Part shown: in pieces, positions 8,539 to 16,884 of the stretch
How positions within the stretch are numbered: the first letter of the stretch is position 1
Layout: every line of letters begins with the position of its first letter
DNA from: Thalassobaculaceae bacterium
GTDB lineage: Bacteria; Pseudomonadota; Alphaproteobacteria; Thalassobaculales; Thalassobaculaceae
Reading direction: 5' to 3'
Assembly: GCA_029212785.1 (NCBI GenBank)
Contig: JARGOG010000023.1
Span: 1-33,645 of the forward strand
DNA length: 33,645 nt
Made by a program: the position numbers and the translations under genes
The notes under the pieces: generated by a model
The model's input: only the letters and a program-made list of their open reading frames with translations
What the model was told of the DNA's origin: nothing
Databases searched by the model: none

Positions 8539-9477
8539 ATGGAGATCCTTCTCGAGATCATCGTGCCGGTCTTCGGCATCGTCGCGCTTGGATACGGGGC
8601 GGCGCGCACCGGCCTCTTCCCGCACGATGCGACCAAGGGCCTGTCGCGCTTCGTCTTCGATTATGCGATCCCGGCCATGCTGTTCCGCACCATGGCGACC
8701 ACGGCGCTGCCCGAGACGATCCAGTGGGGATACCTCGTCTCCTATTTCGGTGGTGGCTATATCGCCTGGATCATCGGTACCCTTGTCGCCACCGTCGTGT
8801 TCAAGGCCAAAGGCGCCGAACCTTCGATCGCCGGCATGACAGGCGCCTTCTCCAACACCGTCATGCTGGGCGTACCGCTGGTGCTGACCACCTATGGCGA
8901 CGTGGCGACCTTGCCGCTGTTCCTGATCGTCGCCTTCCATTCCTGGCAGCTGCTCTCCGTCGTCACCGTTCAGGCCGAGGTCGGGCTGGGCGCACGTCAG
9001 GAGATGCGGCAGCTTCCGGTCAACGTGCTGAAAGGCCTGGTGACCAATCCGATCATCATCGCCCTGCTGCTCGGCGTCCTGGCCAACCTGCTCGGCATCA
9101 AGCTACCCGGCTTCGTCGATACCCTGACCAGCACCCTCGGCCGAGCCGCCCTGCCCTGCGCGGTGTTCGCCATGGGCGCGTCCATCGCCGCCTACCGCAT
9201 CGCCGGCGCGGTCCGACAGGCCACGGTCGGCACCGTGCTGAAACTGACGCTGCATCCGCTCCTGGTATGGCTGCTGGCGACCCATGTCTTCACGGTCGAG
9301 CCGCTGTGGCGCGACGTGGCGGTGATCCTCGCTTCGCTGCCGGTCGGGGTGAACGTCTACCTGATGGCCCAGCGCTACCAGGCGGCGGTCGCGCAGTCGG
9401 CGACGGCCATCCTGCTGTCGACCGGACTGTCGGTCTTCACCGTCGCCGGCGTGCTCTGGCTGCTCGACGTCCGCTAG
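8539..9477 (+). CDS. AEC (auxin efflux carrier) family transporter
   Basis: Inner-membrane permease of 312 residues with about ten hydrophobic segments in the 5+5 arrangement of the AEC family. The opening segment IIVPVFGIVALGYGAARTG, the FVFDYAIPAMLFRTMA stretch, and the mid-protein TNPIIIALLLGVLANL and ALPCAVFAMGASIA helices are typical. Bacterial members export or import carboxylates such as malonate or malate; the substrate here is unknown. The ribosome-binding site before ATG 8539 is weak. It lies upstream of the crotonase gene on the same strand with an 87-bp gap, so co-transcription is possible but not shown. Confidence 0.88.
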   Translation: MEILLEIIVPVFGIVALGYGAARTGLFPHDATKGLSRFVFDYAIPAMLFRTMATTALPETIQWGYLVSYFGGGYIAWIIGTLVATVVFKAKGAEPSIAGMTGAFSNTVMLGVPLVLTTYGDVATLPLFLIVAFHSWQLLSVVTVQAEVGLGARQEMRQLPVNVLKGLVTNPIIIALLLGVLANLLGIKLPGFVDTLTSTLGRAALPCAVFAMGASIAAYRIAGAVRQATVGTVLKLTLHPLLVWLLATHVFTVEPLWRDVAVILASLPVGVNVYLMAQRYQAAVAQSATAILLSTGLSVFTVAGVLWLLDVR

Positions 9478-9564
9478 AGCTATGGACCCTTGAAATTCGG
9501 GTCCGCGGGCGCATTGTGGGTCGAATGCGGGCACGCGCATAAAGACCACCCGAGGGAGATTGAC

Positions 9565-10377
9565 ATGGCCATGCCACAGGCCACGACACCGGACACCGAC
9601 GCCCTGCCGATCCTGGTCCGCGAAGACAACGACGGGGTCGCGACCCTGACCCTGAACCGGCCGAAGCAGCGCAACGCCCTGTCCCGCGCGCTGATGGCCG
9701 CGCTGCTTCGGGAGCTGGAGGCGATCGGCGGAGACCGCTCGGTCCAGGTTGTCGTGCTCGCCGCCGCCGGCCCCGCCTTCTGTGCCGGCCACGACCTGAA
9801 GGAAGTGCGCGACAACGACGGCGAGCCGTTCTTCAAAGCGCTGTTCGAGCAATGCTCGGATCTGATGATGGCGATCAACCGCCTGCCGCAGATCGTCATC
9901 GCCAAGGTGCACGCCATGGCGACCGCGGCCGGCTGCCAGCTCGTCGCCGCCTGCGATCTCGCCGTCGCGTCCGACACCGCGAAATTCGCCACGCCCGGCG
10001 TGAATATCGGCCTGTTCTGCTCGACCCCGATGGTGGCGATCAGCCGGAATGTCGGGCGCAAGAAGATGATGGAGATGCTGGTCACCGGCGAGCCGCTGGA
10101 CGCCGCCACGGCCGAGGCCGCCGGGCTGCTGAACACGGTGGTGCCGGCAGAGGAACTGGATGCCGCCGTCGACGCGCTGGCGGCCAAGATCACCTCGAAA
10201 TCCCCGCTCACCCTCTCCATCGGCAAGGAGGCGTTCTACCGCCAGCTCGAGCAGCCGATGGAAGACGCCTATGCCTATGCCAGCGCGGTGATGACCCGCA
10301 ACATGCTCGCCCGCGACGCCCGCGAAGGCATCGACGCCTTCATCGAGAAGCGAACACCCGTCTGGAAGGGAGAATAA
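9565..10377 (+). CDS. Enoyl-CoA hydratase/isomerase family protein, ECHDC3-like
   Basis: Crotonase-fold protein of 270 residues. It closely resembles the ECHDC3 branch: AFCAGHDLKEVR (oxyanion-hole strand, 71-82), MATAAGCQLVAACDLAVAS (118-136) and FATPGVNIGLFCSTP (141-155). Both catalytic glutamates of classical hydratases appear replaced, by Gln125 (GCQL for GCEL) and Gly145 (TPGV for QPE), so ordinary hydration of enoyl-CoA is unlikely. ATG 9565 follows CGAGGGAG; an upstream in-frame start at 9490 is rejected. The CoA-binding/MetY gene begins only 5 bp after its stop, which suggests a joint operon with a role near acyl-CoA or sulfur metabolism. Confidence 0.88.
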   Translation: MAMPQATTPDTDALPILVREDNDGVATLTLNRPKQRNALSRALMAALLRELEAIGGDRSVQVVVLAAAGPAFCAGHDLKEVRDNDGEPFFKALFEQCSDLMMAINRLPQIVIAKVHAMATAAGCQLVAACDLAVASDTAKFATPGVNIGLFCSTPMVAISRNVGRKKMMEMLVTGEPLDAATAEAAGLLNTVVPAEELDAAVDALAAKITSKSPLTLSIGKEAFYRQLEQPMEDAYAYASAVMTRNMLARDAREGIDAFIEKRTPVWKGE

Positions 10378-10382
10378 ACCGC

Positions 10383-12221
10383 ATGGCCGACATCGATCCG
10401 AAGCGCGCGACCGACGCCCATGGTGGCCTCGTCTACGACGACGACGTGATCCGCGACATCCTGCGCGATGTGAAGACCATCGCCATGGTGGGTGCCAGCA
10501 CCAACTGGAACCGGCCCAGCTACTTCGCCATGAAGTATCTGCAGCAGAAGGGTTACCGCGTCTATCCGGTGAACCCGAAGGTGGCCGGTGCCGGTGGCGA
10601 GATCTTGGGCGAAAAGGTCTATGGCGACCTCGCCGAGTTGCCGGAGACCGTCGACATGGTCGACGTGTTCCGCAACTCCGCCGCCGCCGGACCGATCGCC
10701 GACGCCGCCATCGCCCATGGCGCCAAGGTGCTGTGGATGCAGCTTGGCGTGCGCAACGACGCGGCCGCCGGTCGGGCCGAGGCCGCCGGCCTGACCGTGG
10801 TCATGGACCGCTGCCCGAAGATCGAGTTCTCCCGCCTGTTCGGCGAGCTCGGCTGGCACGGCTTCAACAGCCGGGTGATCTCGTCCAAACGCCGCATCCC
10901 CGGCCGATCGGACCGGGTGTCGAAGCAGGATGGTGTCGGCGACGGTTTCATCCCCACCGGCTTCGAGACCATGGCGGTACATTCGGGTGCCGCCCCGGAC
11001 CCGACGACGGGTGCCCGCGGCACGCCGATCTATCAGACCACGGCCTATGTGTTCGACGACGCCGACCACGCCGCCTCCCTGTTCAACCTGCAGACCTTCG
11101 GCAACATCTACTCGCGCCTGTCCAACCCCACCGTCGCGGTGCTGGAGGAGCGGATCGCCGCCCTAGAAGGCGGACGCGGCACCACCTGCACCGCGTCCGG
11201 CCATTCCGCCCAGATGCTGGCCCTGTTCGCGCTGATGAGCCCGGGCGACCGGTTCGTCGCGTCGCGCCGGCTCTATGGCGGGTCGATCACCCAGTTCGGC
11301 CGCACCTTCCAGAAGTTCGACTGGCACTGCGACTTCGTCGATGCCGAGGATCTGGACGCGGTCCGCGCCGCCGCCACGCAGGACACGTGCAAGGCGATCT
11401 TCGCGGAATCCCTCGCCAATCCCGGCGGCGTGATCACCGACATCGCGGCACTCGCCCGCATTGCCGAAGAAGCCGGCGTGCCGCTGATCATCGACAACAC
11501 GATGGCCACGCCCTACCTCTGCCGGCCGTTCGAGCACGGCGCCGACCTGATCGTGCACTCCACCACCAAATTCCTGTCCGGCCACGGCAACGCCATGGGC
11601 GGGGCGGTGGTCGACAGCGGCACTTTCGACTGGTCGCAGAACGACAAGTTTCCGTCACTCGCCCAGCCGGAACCGGCCTATCACGGGCTGACCTTCTACG
11701 AGACCTTCGGCGACCTCGCCTTCACCACCTACGGCCATGCGGTCGGCCTGCGCGATCTGGGGCCGACCATGGCGCCGATGAACGCCTATCTGACCATCAC
11801 CGGCATCGAGACCCTGGCCCTGCGCATGGAACGCCACGTGGCCAACGCCCAGAAGGTGGCGGAATGGCTGGAGGCGCACGACAAGGTCGCCTGGGTCAGC
11901 TATGCGGGCCTGCCCGGCAACAAGTACAAGCAGCTCGCCGAACGCTACCTGCCCAAGGGAGCCGGGTCGGTCTTCACCTTCGGGGTCAAGGGCGGCTACG
12001 AGGCCGGCATGGCGGTGGTCGAGCGCTGCCGCCTGCTGTCGCACCTGGCCAATATCGGCGACACCCGCTCGCTGATCCTGCACCCGGCCAGCACCACCCA
12101 CCGCCAGCTCACCGAGGAGCAGCGGACGGCCGCCGGTGCGGGCGACGACGTCATCCGCCTCTCCATCGGCCTGGAAACAGCCGAGGACATCATCGCCGAC
12201 CTGGAGCGGGCGCTGGCCTGA
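10383..12221 (+). CDS. metY: Fusion of a CoA-binding (YccU-like) domain with O-acetylhomoserine sulfhydrylase
   Basis: A single 612-residue frame. Residues about 22-150 are a CoA-binding Rossmann domain of the YccU type: [45 protein letters not shown] and [10 protein letters not shown]. Residues about 190-612 are a complete PLP enzyme of the Cys/Met family: [21 protein letters not shown] (241-250), Asp371 in IIDNTMATP and Schiff-base Lys396 in [11 protein letters not shown]. This half matches O-acetylhomoserine aminocarboxypropyltransferase, making homocysteine from O-acetylhomoserine and sulfide. No stop or ATG separates the halves; the only possible internal starts are GTG 10875 and GTG 10917, the latter giving a MetY-sized 434-residue product, without a clear ribosome-binding site. 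GGAAGGGAG precedes ATG 10383. Confidence 0.9.
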   Translation: MADIDPKRATDAHGGLVYDDDVIRDILRDVKTIAMVGASTNWNRPSYFAMKYLQQKGYRVYPVNPKVAGAGGEILGEKVYGDLAELPETVDMVDVFRNSAAAGPIADAAIAHGAKVLWMQLGVRNDAAAGRAEAAGLTVVMDRCPKIEFSRLFGELGWHGFNSRVISSKRRIPGRSDRVSKQDGVGDGFIPTGFETMAVHSGAAPDPTTGARGTPIYQTTAYVFDDADHAASLFNLQTFGNIYSRLSNPTVAVLEERIAALEGGRGTTCTASGHSAQMLALFALMSPGDRFVASRRLYGGSITQFGRTFQKFDWHCDFVDAEDLDAVRAAATQDTCKAIFAESLANPGGVITDIAALARIAEEAGVPLIIDNTMATPYLCRPFEHGADLIVHSTTKFLSGHGNAMGGAVVDSGTFDWSQNDKFPSLAQPEPAYHGLTFYETFGDLAFTTYGHAVGLRDLGPTMAPMNAYLTITGIETLALRMERHVANAQKVAEWLEAHDKVAWVSYAGLPGNKYKQLAERYLPKGAGSVFTFGVKGGYEAGMAVVERCRLLSHLANIGDTRSLILHPASTTHRQLTEEQRTAAGAGDDVIRLSIGLETAEDIIADLERALA

Positions 12222-12231
12222 GCAGCCTGCG

Positions 12232-12852
12232 TCAAGTCCGGTACGTCGCCACCTTGTAGGCGGCGACAGTGAAGAACACGCCGAGCGCGCCGTCGATCCA
12301 GCGCCGCGCCCGGCGGTAGAACCGAACCACCGGTCGGGTCGAGAAGGTCACCGCATAAGCCAGGTGACCGGCAAGCGACAGCAGCGTGGTCGCGGCGATC
12401 AGCGTCAGCCCCATCCACAGGGGTGCGTCGGCGCCGAGGCCGAGGCCGACGATCGCCACCCAATGCAGGGCCGCCTTCGGGTTGGTCATCTGGATGAGAA
12501 GGCCGTGGGCGTAGAGATTCCGCCCCCGGACGGCGGTCGGCCGAACCTCCGCGTCGGCGGTGGCGGCGGATCGGAAGGCCTTGTAGGCGAGCCAGAGCAG
12601 ATAGGCCGCGCCAAACACCTTCAGCACCGTGATGACCGCCGCATAGGTCGTGATCAAGGCGGTCAATCCCGCCACGGCCAGCGTCGCCCAGAGGCCCGAT
12701 CCGGTACCGACGCCGAGAGCAAGCCGCACGCCCTCGTCCCGTCCGCGCTCCATCGACGTGCCGATGATCGCCAGGATGTTCGGCCCGACGCTGACGAAGC
12801 CCAGGGCAAAGATGCCGAGGGCGAGGATGAGATTCGACAAATTTCCGTCCAT
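12232..12852 (-). CDS. LysE/RhtB-family amino-acid exporter
   Basis: Inner-membrane exporter of 206 residues with about six hydrophobic segments. The opening LILALGIFALGFVSVGPNILAIIG contains the conserved G-P-N turn of LysE/RhtB proteins, and GLLIQMTNPKAALHW holds the family NPKA motif. The C-terminal RRARRWIDGALGVFFTVAAYKV segment is also typical. The longer frame to 12969 is rejected: ATG 12852 has GGGAGG 5 bases upstream and begins at the first transmembrane helix. It converges on the metY gene with 10 bp between stops and diverges from the NIF3-like gene over 89 bp. The amino acid exported is unknown; context does not settle it. Confidence 0.87.
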   Translation of the reverse strand: MDGNLSNLILALGIFALGFVSVGPNILAIIGTSMERGRDEGVRLALGVGTGSGLWATLAVAGLTALITTYAAVITVLKVFGAAYLLWLAYKAFRSAATADAEVRPTAVRGRNLYAHGLLIQMTNPKAALHWVAIVGLGLGADAPLWMGLTLIAATTLLSLAGHLAYAVTFSTRPVVRFYRRARRWIDGALGVFFTVAAYKVATYRT

Positions 12853-12941
12853 GGAAGCCTCCCGGGTTTCGATGCCGTGCCATCGGTTGACATTATGCCA
12901 TGAAAAAGAACAAATAGAGAACAATATAATGGAGAGCATCC
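12853..12941. promoter_or_regulatory. AT-rich divergent promoter region between lysE-like and NIF3-like genes
   Basis: This 89-bp gap holds a sharp AT-rich tract (about 12887-12930). A consensus TTGACA lies at 12887-12892 on the plus strand but has only poor -10 matches at normal spacing. TATAAT at 12925-12930 is 32 bp further on and directly abuts the GGAGAG ribosome-binding site at 12931-12936. No leftward promoter stands out. Divergent transcription from here is expected from gene layout. Confidence 0.35.
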
Positions 12942-13400
12942 ATGGCAGATCTGTCGGAATACAAGGCACGCACCGGCCGCGTCATGCCGGTCTGGACCTT
13001 GGAGATCCAGACCCTGGCCGAGGATACCGACCGGATCCTTGACGCGGTGATGCAAGTGCACCCGCTCAGCTTTGGGCGGTATCAGCGCAATGCCAGCGTC
13101 TCGGCCGTCGGCAAGGAAACCGCTCAGCCGGAACCCGGCTCGACCACCACGACCCATGTGGCGGGATTCGAGGCCGGATCGACCGAGACCTATCCGATGG
13201 TCGAGCTGAAGATCTCGATCGAACGCGATCTCGCCGCCCTGGAGAAGGTGATGGATGCGATCATTGACGCCCATCACTACGAGGAACCGGTAATCTTCCT
13301 GCGCGAGGACTGGGCCAGCCGGGCCACCTACGACCCGACCAGCAACAACCCGAACCGCTGGTGGAACAACGGCAAGGGCCTGCCGGACCGGATCGACTGA
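12942..13400 (+). CDS. Small NIF3/YqfO-insert-like (CutA/PII-fold) protein
   Basis: A 152-residue cytosolic protein of uncertain function. The C-terminal half reads VELKISIERDLAALEKVMDAIIDAHHYEEPVIFL, resembling the HPYEEP-containing domain inserted in NIF3/YqfO proteins, which has a CutA/PII-like ferredoxin fold. The first half (VWTLEIQTLAEDTDRILDAVMQVHPLSFGRYQRN) fits the first beta-alpha-beta unit of that fold. No NIF3 metal-site domains are present, so it is a stand-alone insert-type module. The tail RWWNNGKGLPDRID is unlike the rest. GGAGAG precedes ATG 12942 at good spacing. It is flanked by an exporter and an amidase on the other strand, so context gives no role. Confidence 0.6.
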   Translation: MADLSEYKARTGRVMPVWTLEIQTLAEDTDRILDAVMQVHPLSFGRYQRNASVSAVGKETAQPEPGSTTTTHVAGFEAGSTETYPMVELKISIERDLAALEKVMDAIIDAHHYEEPVIFLREDWASRATYDPTSNNPNRWWNNGKGLPDRID

Positions 13401-13417
13401 CCCGACCCGGCGGACGG

Positions 13418-14872
13418 TTACTCATACCCCTTCGGCGCGATGAAGCCGCCGATCTCGCGTTCCATCATCTTGGCGAAGGCAATGGCCCGCTTGTCGTGGC
13501 CGTGCGGGGCGACGATCTGCAACCCGACCGGCAGCCCGTCACTGGCGAGCCCCACCGGCGCCACCGTGCTCGGCAGGTAGAAGGCACCGGTATAACCGGC
13601 CCAGAAGAGCTGGTCGGTGACCGGCACCGGCTTGTTGTTGATGATGATCTTGCGGTGGATGCGCTCGCCCTCCTGGTCGTGCGGGAAGGCGGTCGACGCC
13701 GCGATCGGGCAGAGCAGCAGGTCGACCTCCTCGAACAGTTCCTGCCAGGTCTCGCGCATCTGGTTGCGGCGGTTGTTCAGCTTCAGCCAGTCGCGGTGCA
13801 GCATGGTGTTGCCGCGCGCCATCTCGGCGATGTAGCTGTCGTCGTCGTCGCCCAATTCGGCCAGGACCGCGCGCTGCTGCTCCATGTCCGCGTCGGACAC
13901 CCGGCCCGAGGTTGCCGCGCGCAGCAGGCGAATATAGAGCCGGTGCGCCTCCTTGGTGTCGAAGGCCGGCTTGGCGCCGGAGACGACCTTCATCCCCTTC
14001 GCCGCCAGGGCGTCGATCGCCTTCTGCAGCGCATCGGTCAGGACCGTGTCCTGGTCGCAGTTCGGGTCCTCGAGAACCACCGCCACCTTGAAGTCGCCCG
14101 GCTCGCGCTGGGTCGCCTGCGGCAGGTTCAGGCTCCAGCACGCGGCGTCGAGACCATGCGGACCGGCCATGATGTCGAGCGAGATATCCAGATCCTCGGC
14201 CGAACGGGCAAGCGGGCCGATCACAGAGATATCCGCCGGCGTGATCGTGCCCGGCAGGGCGTGGCCGCGCGGTGGCAGAATGCCCCAGGTCGGCTTGTGG
14301 CCGTAAACACCGCAGTAATGCGCCGGATTGCGAATGGACGCGCCGATATCGGACCCCGCTTCCAGCCCCGTCAGCCCGGCCGCGAGCGCCGCCGCCGATC
14401 CACCGGAAGACCCGCCCGGCGTGCGGCTCAGATCCCAGGGGTTGTTGGTGCTGCCATAGACCGGGTTGAAGCTCTGCCAGTCGGCCAGCATCACCGGAAC
14501 GTTGGTCTTGCCGAACACCACGGCCCCCGCCGCCTTCATCCGGGCCACCGGAACGCTGTCCACCGTGGCGATATTGTCGGCCAGGTGCTCAAGCCCCCAG
14601 GTGGTCGGCATGCTGACCGCGTCGTAGCTCTCCTTGAAGGTCATCGGCACGCCGTGCAGCGGGCCCAAGACCTCGCCGCGCGCCAGCGCCGCGTCCGCGG
14701 CGTCCGCTGCCTGCCGGGCACCGTCGTAGTCGGTCGCGATGATCGCGTTCAGCGGTGGGTTGTACTTCTCGACCCGCGCCAGATAGTGCTCAAGCAGTTC
14801 CCGTGCGCCGACCTCCTTCGAGCGAATCTTGGCGGCTAGGTCACGCGCGGACGCGAAAGCGATGTCGGTCAT
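13418..14872 (-). CDS. Amidase signature family hydrolase
   Basis: Ser-cisSer-Lys amidase of 484 residues, full family length, probably cytosolic. Catalytic residues are visible as Lys80 (GVPMTFKES), the cis-Ser156 in TPGGSSGGSAAALAAG and nucleophile Ser179 in GSDIGASIR. PVARMKAAGAVVFGKTNVP and the C-terminal GLPVGLQIVAPHGHDKRAIAFAKMME are also standard. The family cleaves amides and sometimes supplies Glu-tRNA(Gln) amidotransferase activity, but no gatB or gatC lies nearby, and the sequence looks like the metabolic amidase branch. The frame runs on to 14962; ATG 14872 is chosen for the normal N-terminus, though its ribosome-binding site is unclear. It converges with the NIF3-like gene. Confidence 0.9.
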   Translation of the reverse strand: MTDIAFASARDLAAKIRSKEVGARELLEHYLARVEKYNPPLNAIIATDYDGARQAADAADAALARGEVLGPLHGVPMTFKESYDAVSMPTTWGLEHLADNIATVDSVPVARMKAAGAVVFGKTNVPVMLADWQSFNPVYGSTNNPWDLSRTPGGSSGGSAAALAAGLTGLEAGSDIGASIRNPAHYCGVYGHKPTWGILPPRGHALPGTITPADISVIGPLARSAEDLDISLDIMAGPHGLDAACWSLNLPQATQREPGDFKVAVVLEDPNCDQDTVLTDALQKAIDALAAKGMKVVSGAKPAFDTKEAHRLYIRLLRAATSGRVSDADMEQQRAVLAELGDDDDSYIAEMARGNTMLHRDWLKLNNRRNQMRETWQELFEEVDLLLCPIAASTAFPHDQEGERIHRKIIINNKPVPVTDQLFWAGYTGAFYLPSTVAPVGLASDGLPVGLQIVAPHGHDKRAIAFAKMMEREIGGFIAPKGYE

Positions 14873-15074
14873 GGGACGGCTCCGAAAGCGAGAGGACGGG
14901 CGGCTCGAGGCGGCAAGTCGAGGTCGGTCCGCAAGCGTGGCCCAGTCCCGCACGGGGATCAACTCACCGAAAGACGGCGCACCGACTTCGTCTATTTCAG
15001 CATCATCAAAAATATCATAGGGTGTATGTTAACCAATAATCTTCAGTTGACGGAGGATATATACATACGTTTGT
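14873..15074. promoter_or_regulatory. Divergent intergenic region upstream of amidase and PAS_5 gene
   Basis: This 202-bp gap has an ordinary GC-rich left half and an AT-rich right half from about 14996. TTGACG at 15047-15052 looks like a -35 but the best -10 is only TTGTAT at 15071-15076, which would overlap the annotated PAS start. GGAGG at 15052-15056 is 18 bases before ATG 15075, too far for a normal ribosome-binding site. I see no gene here. Confidence 0.4.
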
Positions 15075-15079
15075 ATGTA
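15062..15079 (+). promoter_or_regulatory. Inverted repeat overlapping the PAS_5 start codon
   Basis: TACATACGTTTGTATGTA has perfect 7-bp arms around a 4-base centre and includes the ATG at 15075-15077. As DNA it could be an operator; as RNA a small hairpin would hide the start codon. No binding protein is known from the sequence. Confidence 0.4.
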
Positions 15080-15587
15080 CGACTTAGGGACCAATCACTG
15101 GCACGGGCATGATCCCATGGATGGAGACCAAAGCTGGCCACTCGAGCTAGAGCTCTGTGCCTCCGCACATATCGCCGCTTACGCCTATTGGCAGGCGCGC
15201 AAGCCCAGCATGGCCCTGCTGCCGTCGCGCCAGGATCTCGACCCGCTTGAGATGCCGCGCAGCCTGCTGCCCTGGATCAACCTCATCGAAGTCCACACCA
15301 CCGGCCTGCATCGGCGCTACCGCCATCGTCTGGTCGGCACCGGCATCGTCGATATGCGCAACCGCGACGGGACCGGACGCTGGTTCGAGGAACTTTACGA
15401 CGAAGCCCGCTCGGCCCGTGTGCGCCGCATCCTCGACCTCGTGGTCAATGACGGCCATCCCCGCATCCTGGAGGACGATCTCGGCAATACCGGACGCTCC
15501 TACCGTACCCTGCATTCCCTCGTGCTGCCGCTGGCCACCGACGGGGTCACGGTCGATATGCTGATGGCGATCGCGCATTACGACTGA
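15075..15587 (+). CDS. PAS_5-domain protein
   Basis: A 170-residue single-domain protein of the PAS_5 type that is common in Rhodospirillales-like alphaproteobacteria. The diagnostic run is YAYWQARKPSMALLPSRQDLDPLEMPRSLLPWINLIEV followed by RRYRHRLVGTGIVDMRNRDGTGRWFEELYD, the expected beta-helix order of the domain. No output domain is attached, so it may be a soluble sensor or partner; ligand unknown. The start is ambiguous: ATG 15075 sits inside an inverted repeat and lacks a well-spaced ribosome-binding site, and ATG 15117 (MDGDQSW) is an alternative. Its 3' end overlaps that of the convergent MFS gene by 10 bases. Confidence 0.75.
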   Translation: MYDLGTNHWHGHDPMDGDQSWPLELELCASAHIAAYAYWQARKPSMALLPSRQDLDPLEMPRSLLPWINLIEVHTTGLHRRYRHRLVGTGIVDMRNRDGTGRWFEELYDEARSARVRRILDLVVNDGHPRILEDDLGNTGRSYRTLHSLVLPLATDGVTVDMLMAIAHYD

Positions 15588-16822
15588 GTGGAGGCGGGCG
15601 GGCGGCGTCGCGCCGCCATCTCAGGGACGACCCAGAAGACCGTCATTGCCACCAGAATACAGGCGCTCGACGTCATGAAACCGGTGGTGTAGCCGCCGGT
15701 GAAGTCGTGCAGGAAGCCGGCGAGCCAGGTTCCGGTCGCCGCGCCCAGGCCCTGCCCCGTGGTGATCGTTCCGTAAATCACGCCGATCCCGCGCCCGGCG
15801 AACAGGGTGGTCGATAGGATCGAGATGATCGGCCCGCGCGCGCCCATGGATCCACCGAAGAAGATCACGAAACCGACGACGAAGGCGAAGCCCGGATGCA
15901 CCTGGACCAGCGCAAGCGACAGGATCCCGAGCAGCGTCGCCACGTAGCTCACCGTGACCGTCACCCGGTTGCCGAACCGGTCGGCCGCCGCCCCCACCAC
16001 CAGCATGCCAACGATCGACAGCATGCCGGCGAAGCCGAAAGCCCCGGCCGCCTCGATCGGCTTGAACCCATGCTCGACCAGATAGGCGACGGTCTGCAGG
16101 CTGATGCCGTACCCGCCGACCGCCGTGCCGAAGAAAACGAAGAACAATGCCCAGAACGGCCGGGACCGGACGGCGCGGGCCAGTCCCTCCGACTGCAATC
16201 CCCGGTTCGCTGGGACACTGCGTTGTACCGCACCAGCGGTGATACGGGCCCAGGGCAGCAGAGCGATCGGCAGGGCGAGCATCAGAATCCCGCCGCCCAG
16301 CAGCCCGTAGCCGCCGCGCCAACCGACGCTGTCGACCAACAACTGCGCCATCGGCGCCAGCAGCAACGTCCCGGTGCCGAGCCCGGTCGACGCGATCGCC
16401 ATGGCCGTGCCCATGCGGGCGTCGAACCAGCGGCTGATCAGGATCGACCCGGGGATCATCCCGAGCGAGGCGATACCGAGCCCGCCCATGATCCCGACCG
16501 TCATCGAGAGATGCCAAAGATGCTCCATGTGACCGGCCAGCCAGAACCCACCCCCCAATGAGACCAGGCCGAAAGCATAGAGCGCCCGTCCGCCGAACCG
16601 ATCGAACGCCGCCCCGACGAAGGGCGAGGCCAACCCATTCGCCAGCATGTAGACGGAATAGACCGAGGTGAGCGCGGCGCGGTCCCACCCGGTCTCCGCC
16701 CCGATCGGTAACAGGAAGACCGCGTAGGTCTCGCCGGCTCCGCGGGCCAGGGCGTTCAGAAGAAAGCAGAGGGCAAGGACACCGAGAGCGGCCCAGCCAG
16801 TGGATGAACCGGTCATACGCAT
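15578..16822 (-). CDS. Major facilitator superfamily transporter
   Basis: Inner-membrane MFS permease of 414 residues with twelve hydrophobic segments in two halves. The inter-helix 2-3 loop GAAFDRFGGRALYAFG and its pseudo-repeat GAAADRFGNRVTVTVSY show the usual D-R-x-G signature. GPIISILSTTLFAGRGIGVIYG and TGQGLGAATGTWLAGFLHDFTGGYTTGF resemble the monocarboxylate/oxalate:formate antiporter-like branch. Substrate unknown. The start may be ATG 16822 or 16816; neither has a clear ribosome-binding site. It lies 62 bp downstream of the TauE gene on the same strand and may be in the same transcript. Confidence 0.87.
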   Translation of the reverse strand: MRMTGSSTGWAALGVLALCFLLNALARGAGETYAVFLLPIGAETGWDRAALTSVYSVYMLANGLASPFVGAAFDRFGGRALYAFGLVSLGGGFWLAGHMEHLWHLSMTVGIMGGLGIASLGMIPGSILISRWFDARMGTAMAIASTGLGTGTLLLAPMAQLLVDSVGWRGGYGLLGGGILMLALPIALLPWARITAGAVQRSVPANRGLQSEGLARAVRSRPFWALFFVFFGTAVGGYGISLQTVAYLVEHGFKPIEAAGAFGFAGMLSIVGMLVVGAAADRFGNRVTVTVSYVATLLGILSLALVQVHPGFAFVVGFVIFFGGSMGARGPIISILSTTLFAGRGIGVIYGTITTGQGLGAATGTWLAGFLHDFTGGYTTGFMTSSACILVAMTVFWVVPEMAARRRPPASTQS

Positions 16823-16884
16823 CCGGCAACTTTAGTGGCCGACGGAAGCGATTGGTAGCCACTGATAAGCCGGCCTGGGGCTGC

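Noticed and set aside
9852-10382. In-frame extension of the CoA-binding/MetY gene to 9852
   Set aside because: It lies inside the crotonase gene in a different frame and reads as Arg-rich nonsense; ATG 10383 has a good ribosome-binding site.
13361-14839. 492-residue plus-strand frame opposite the amidase gene
   Set aside because: His/Arg/Gly-rich antisense frame; the amidase triad is on the minus strand.
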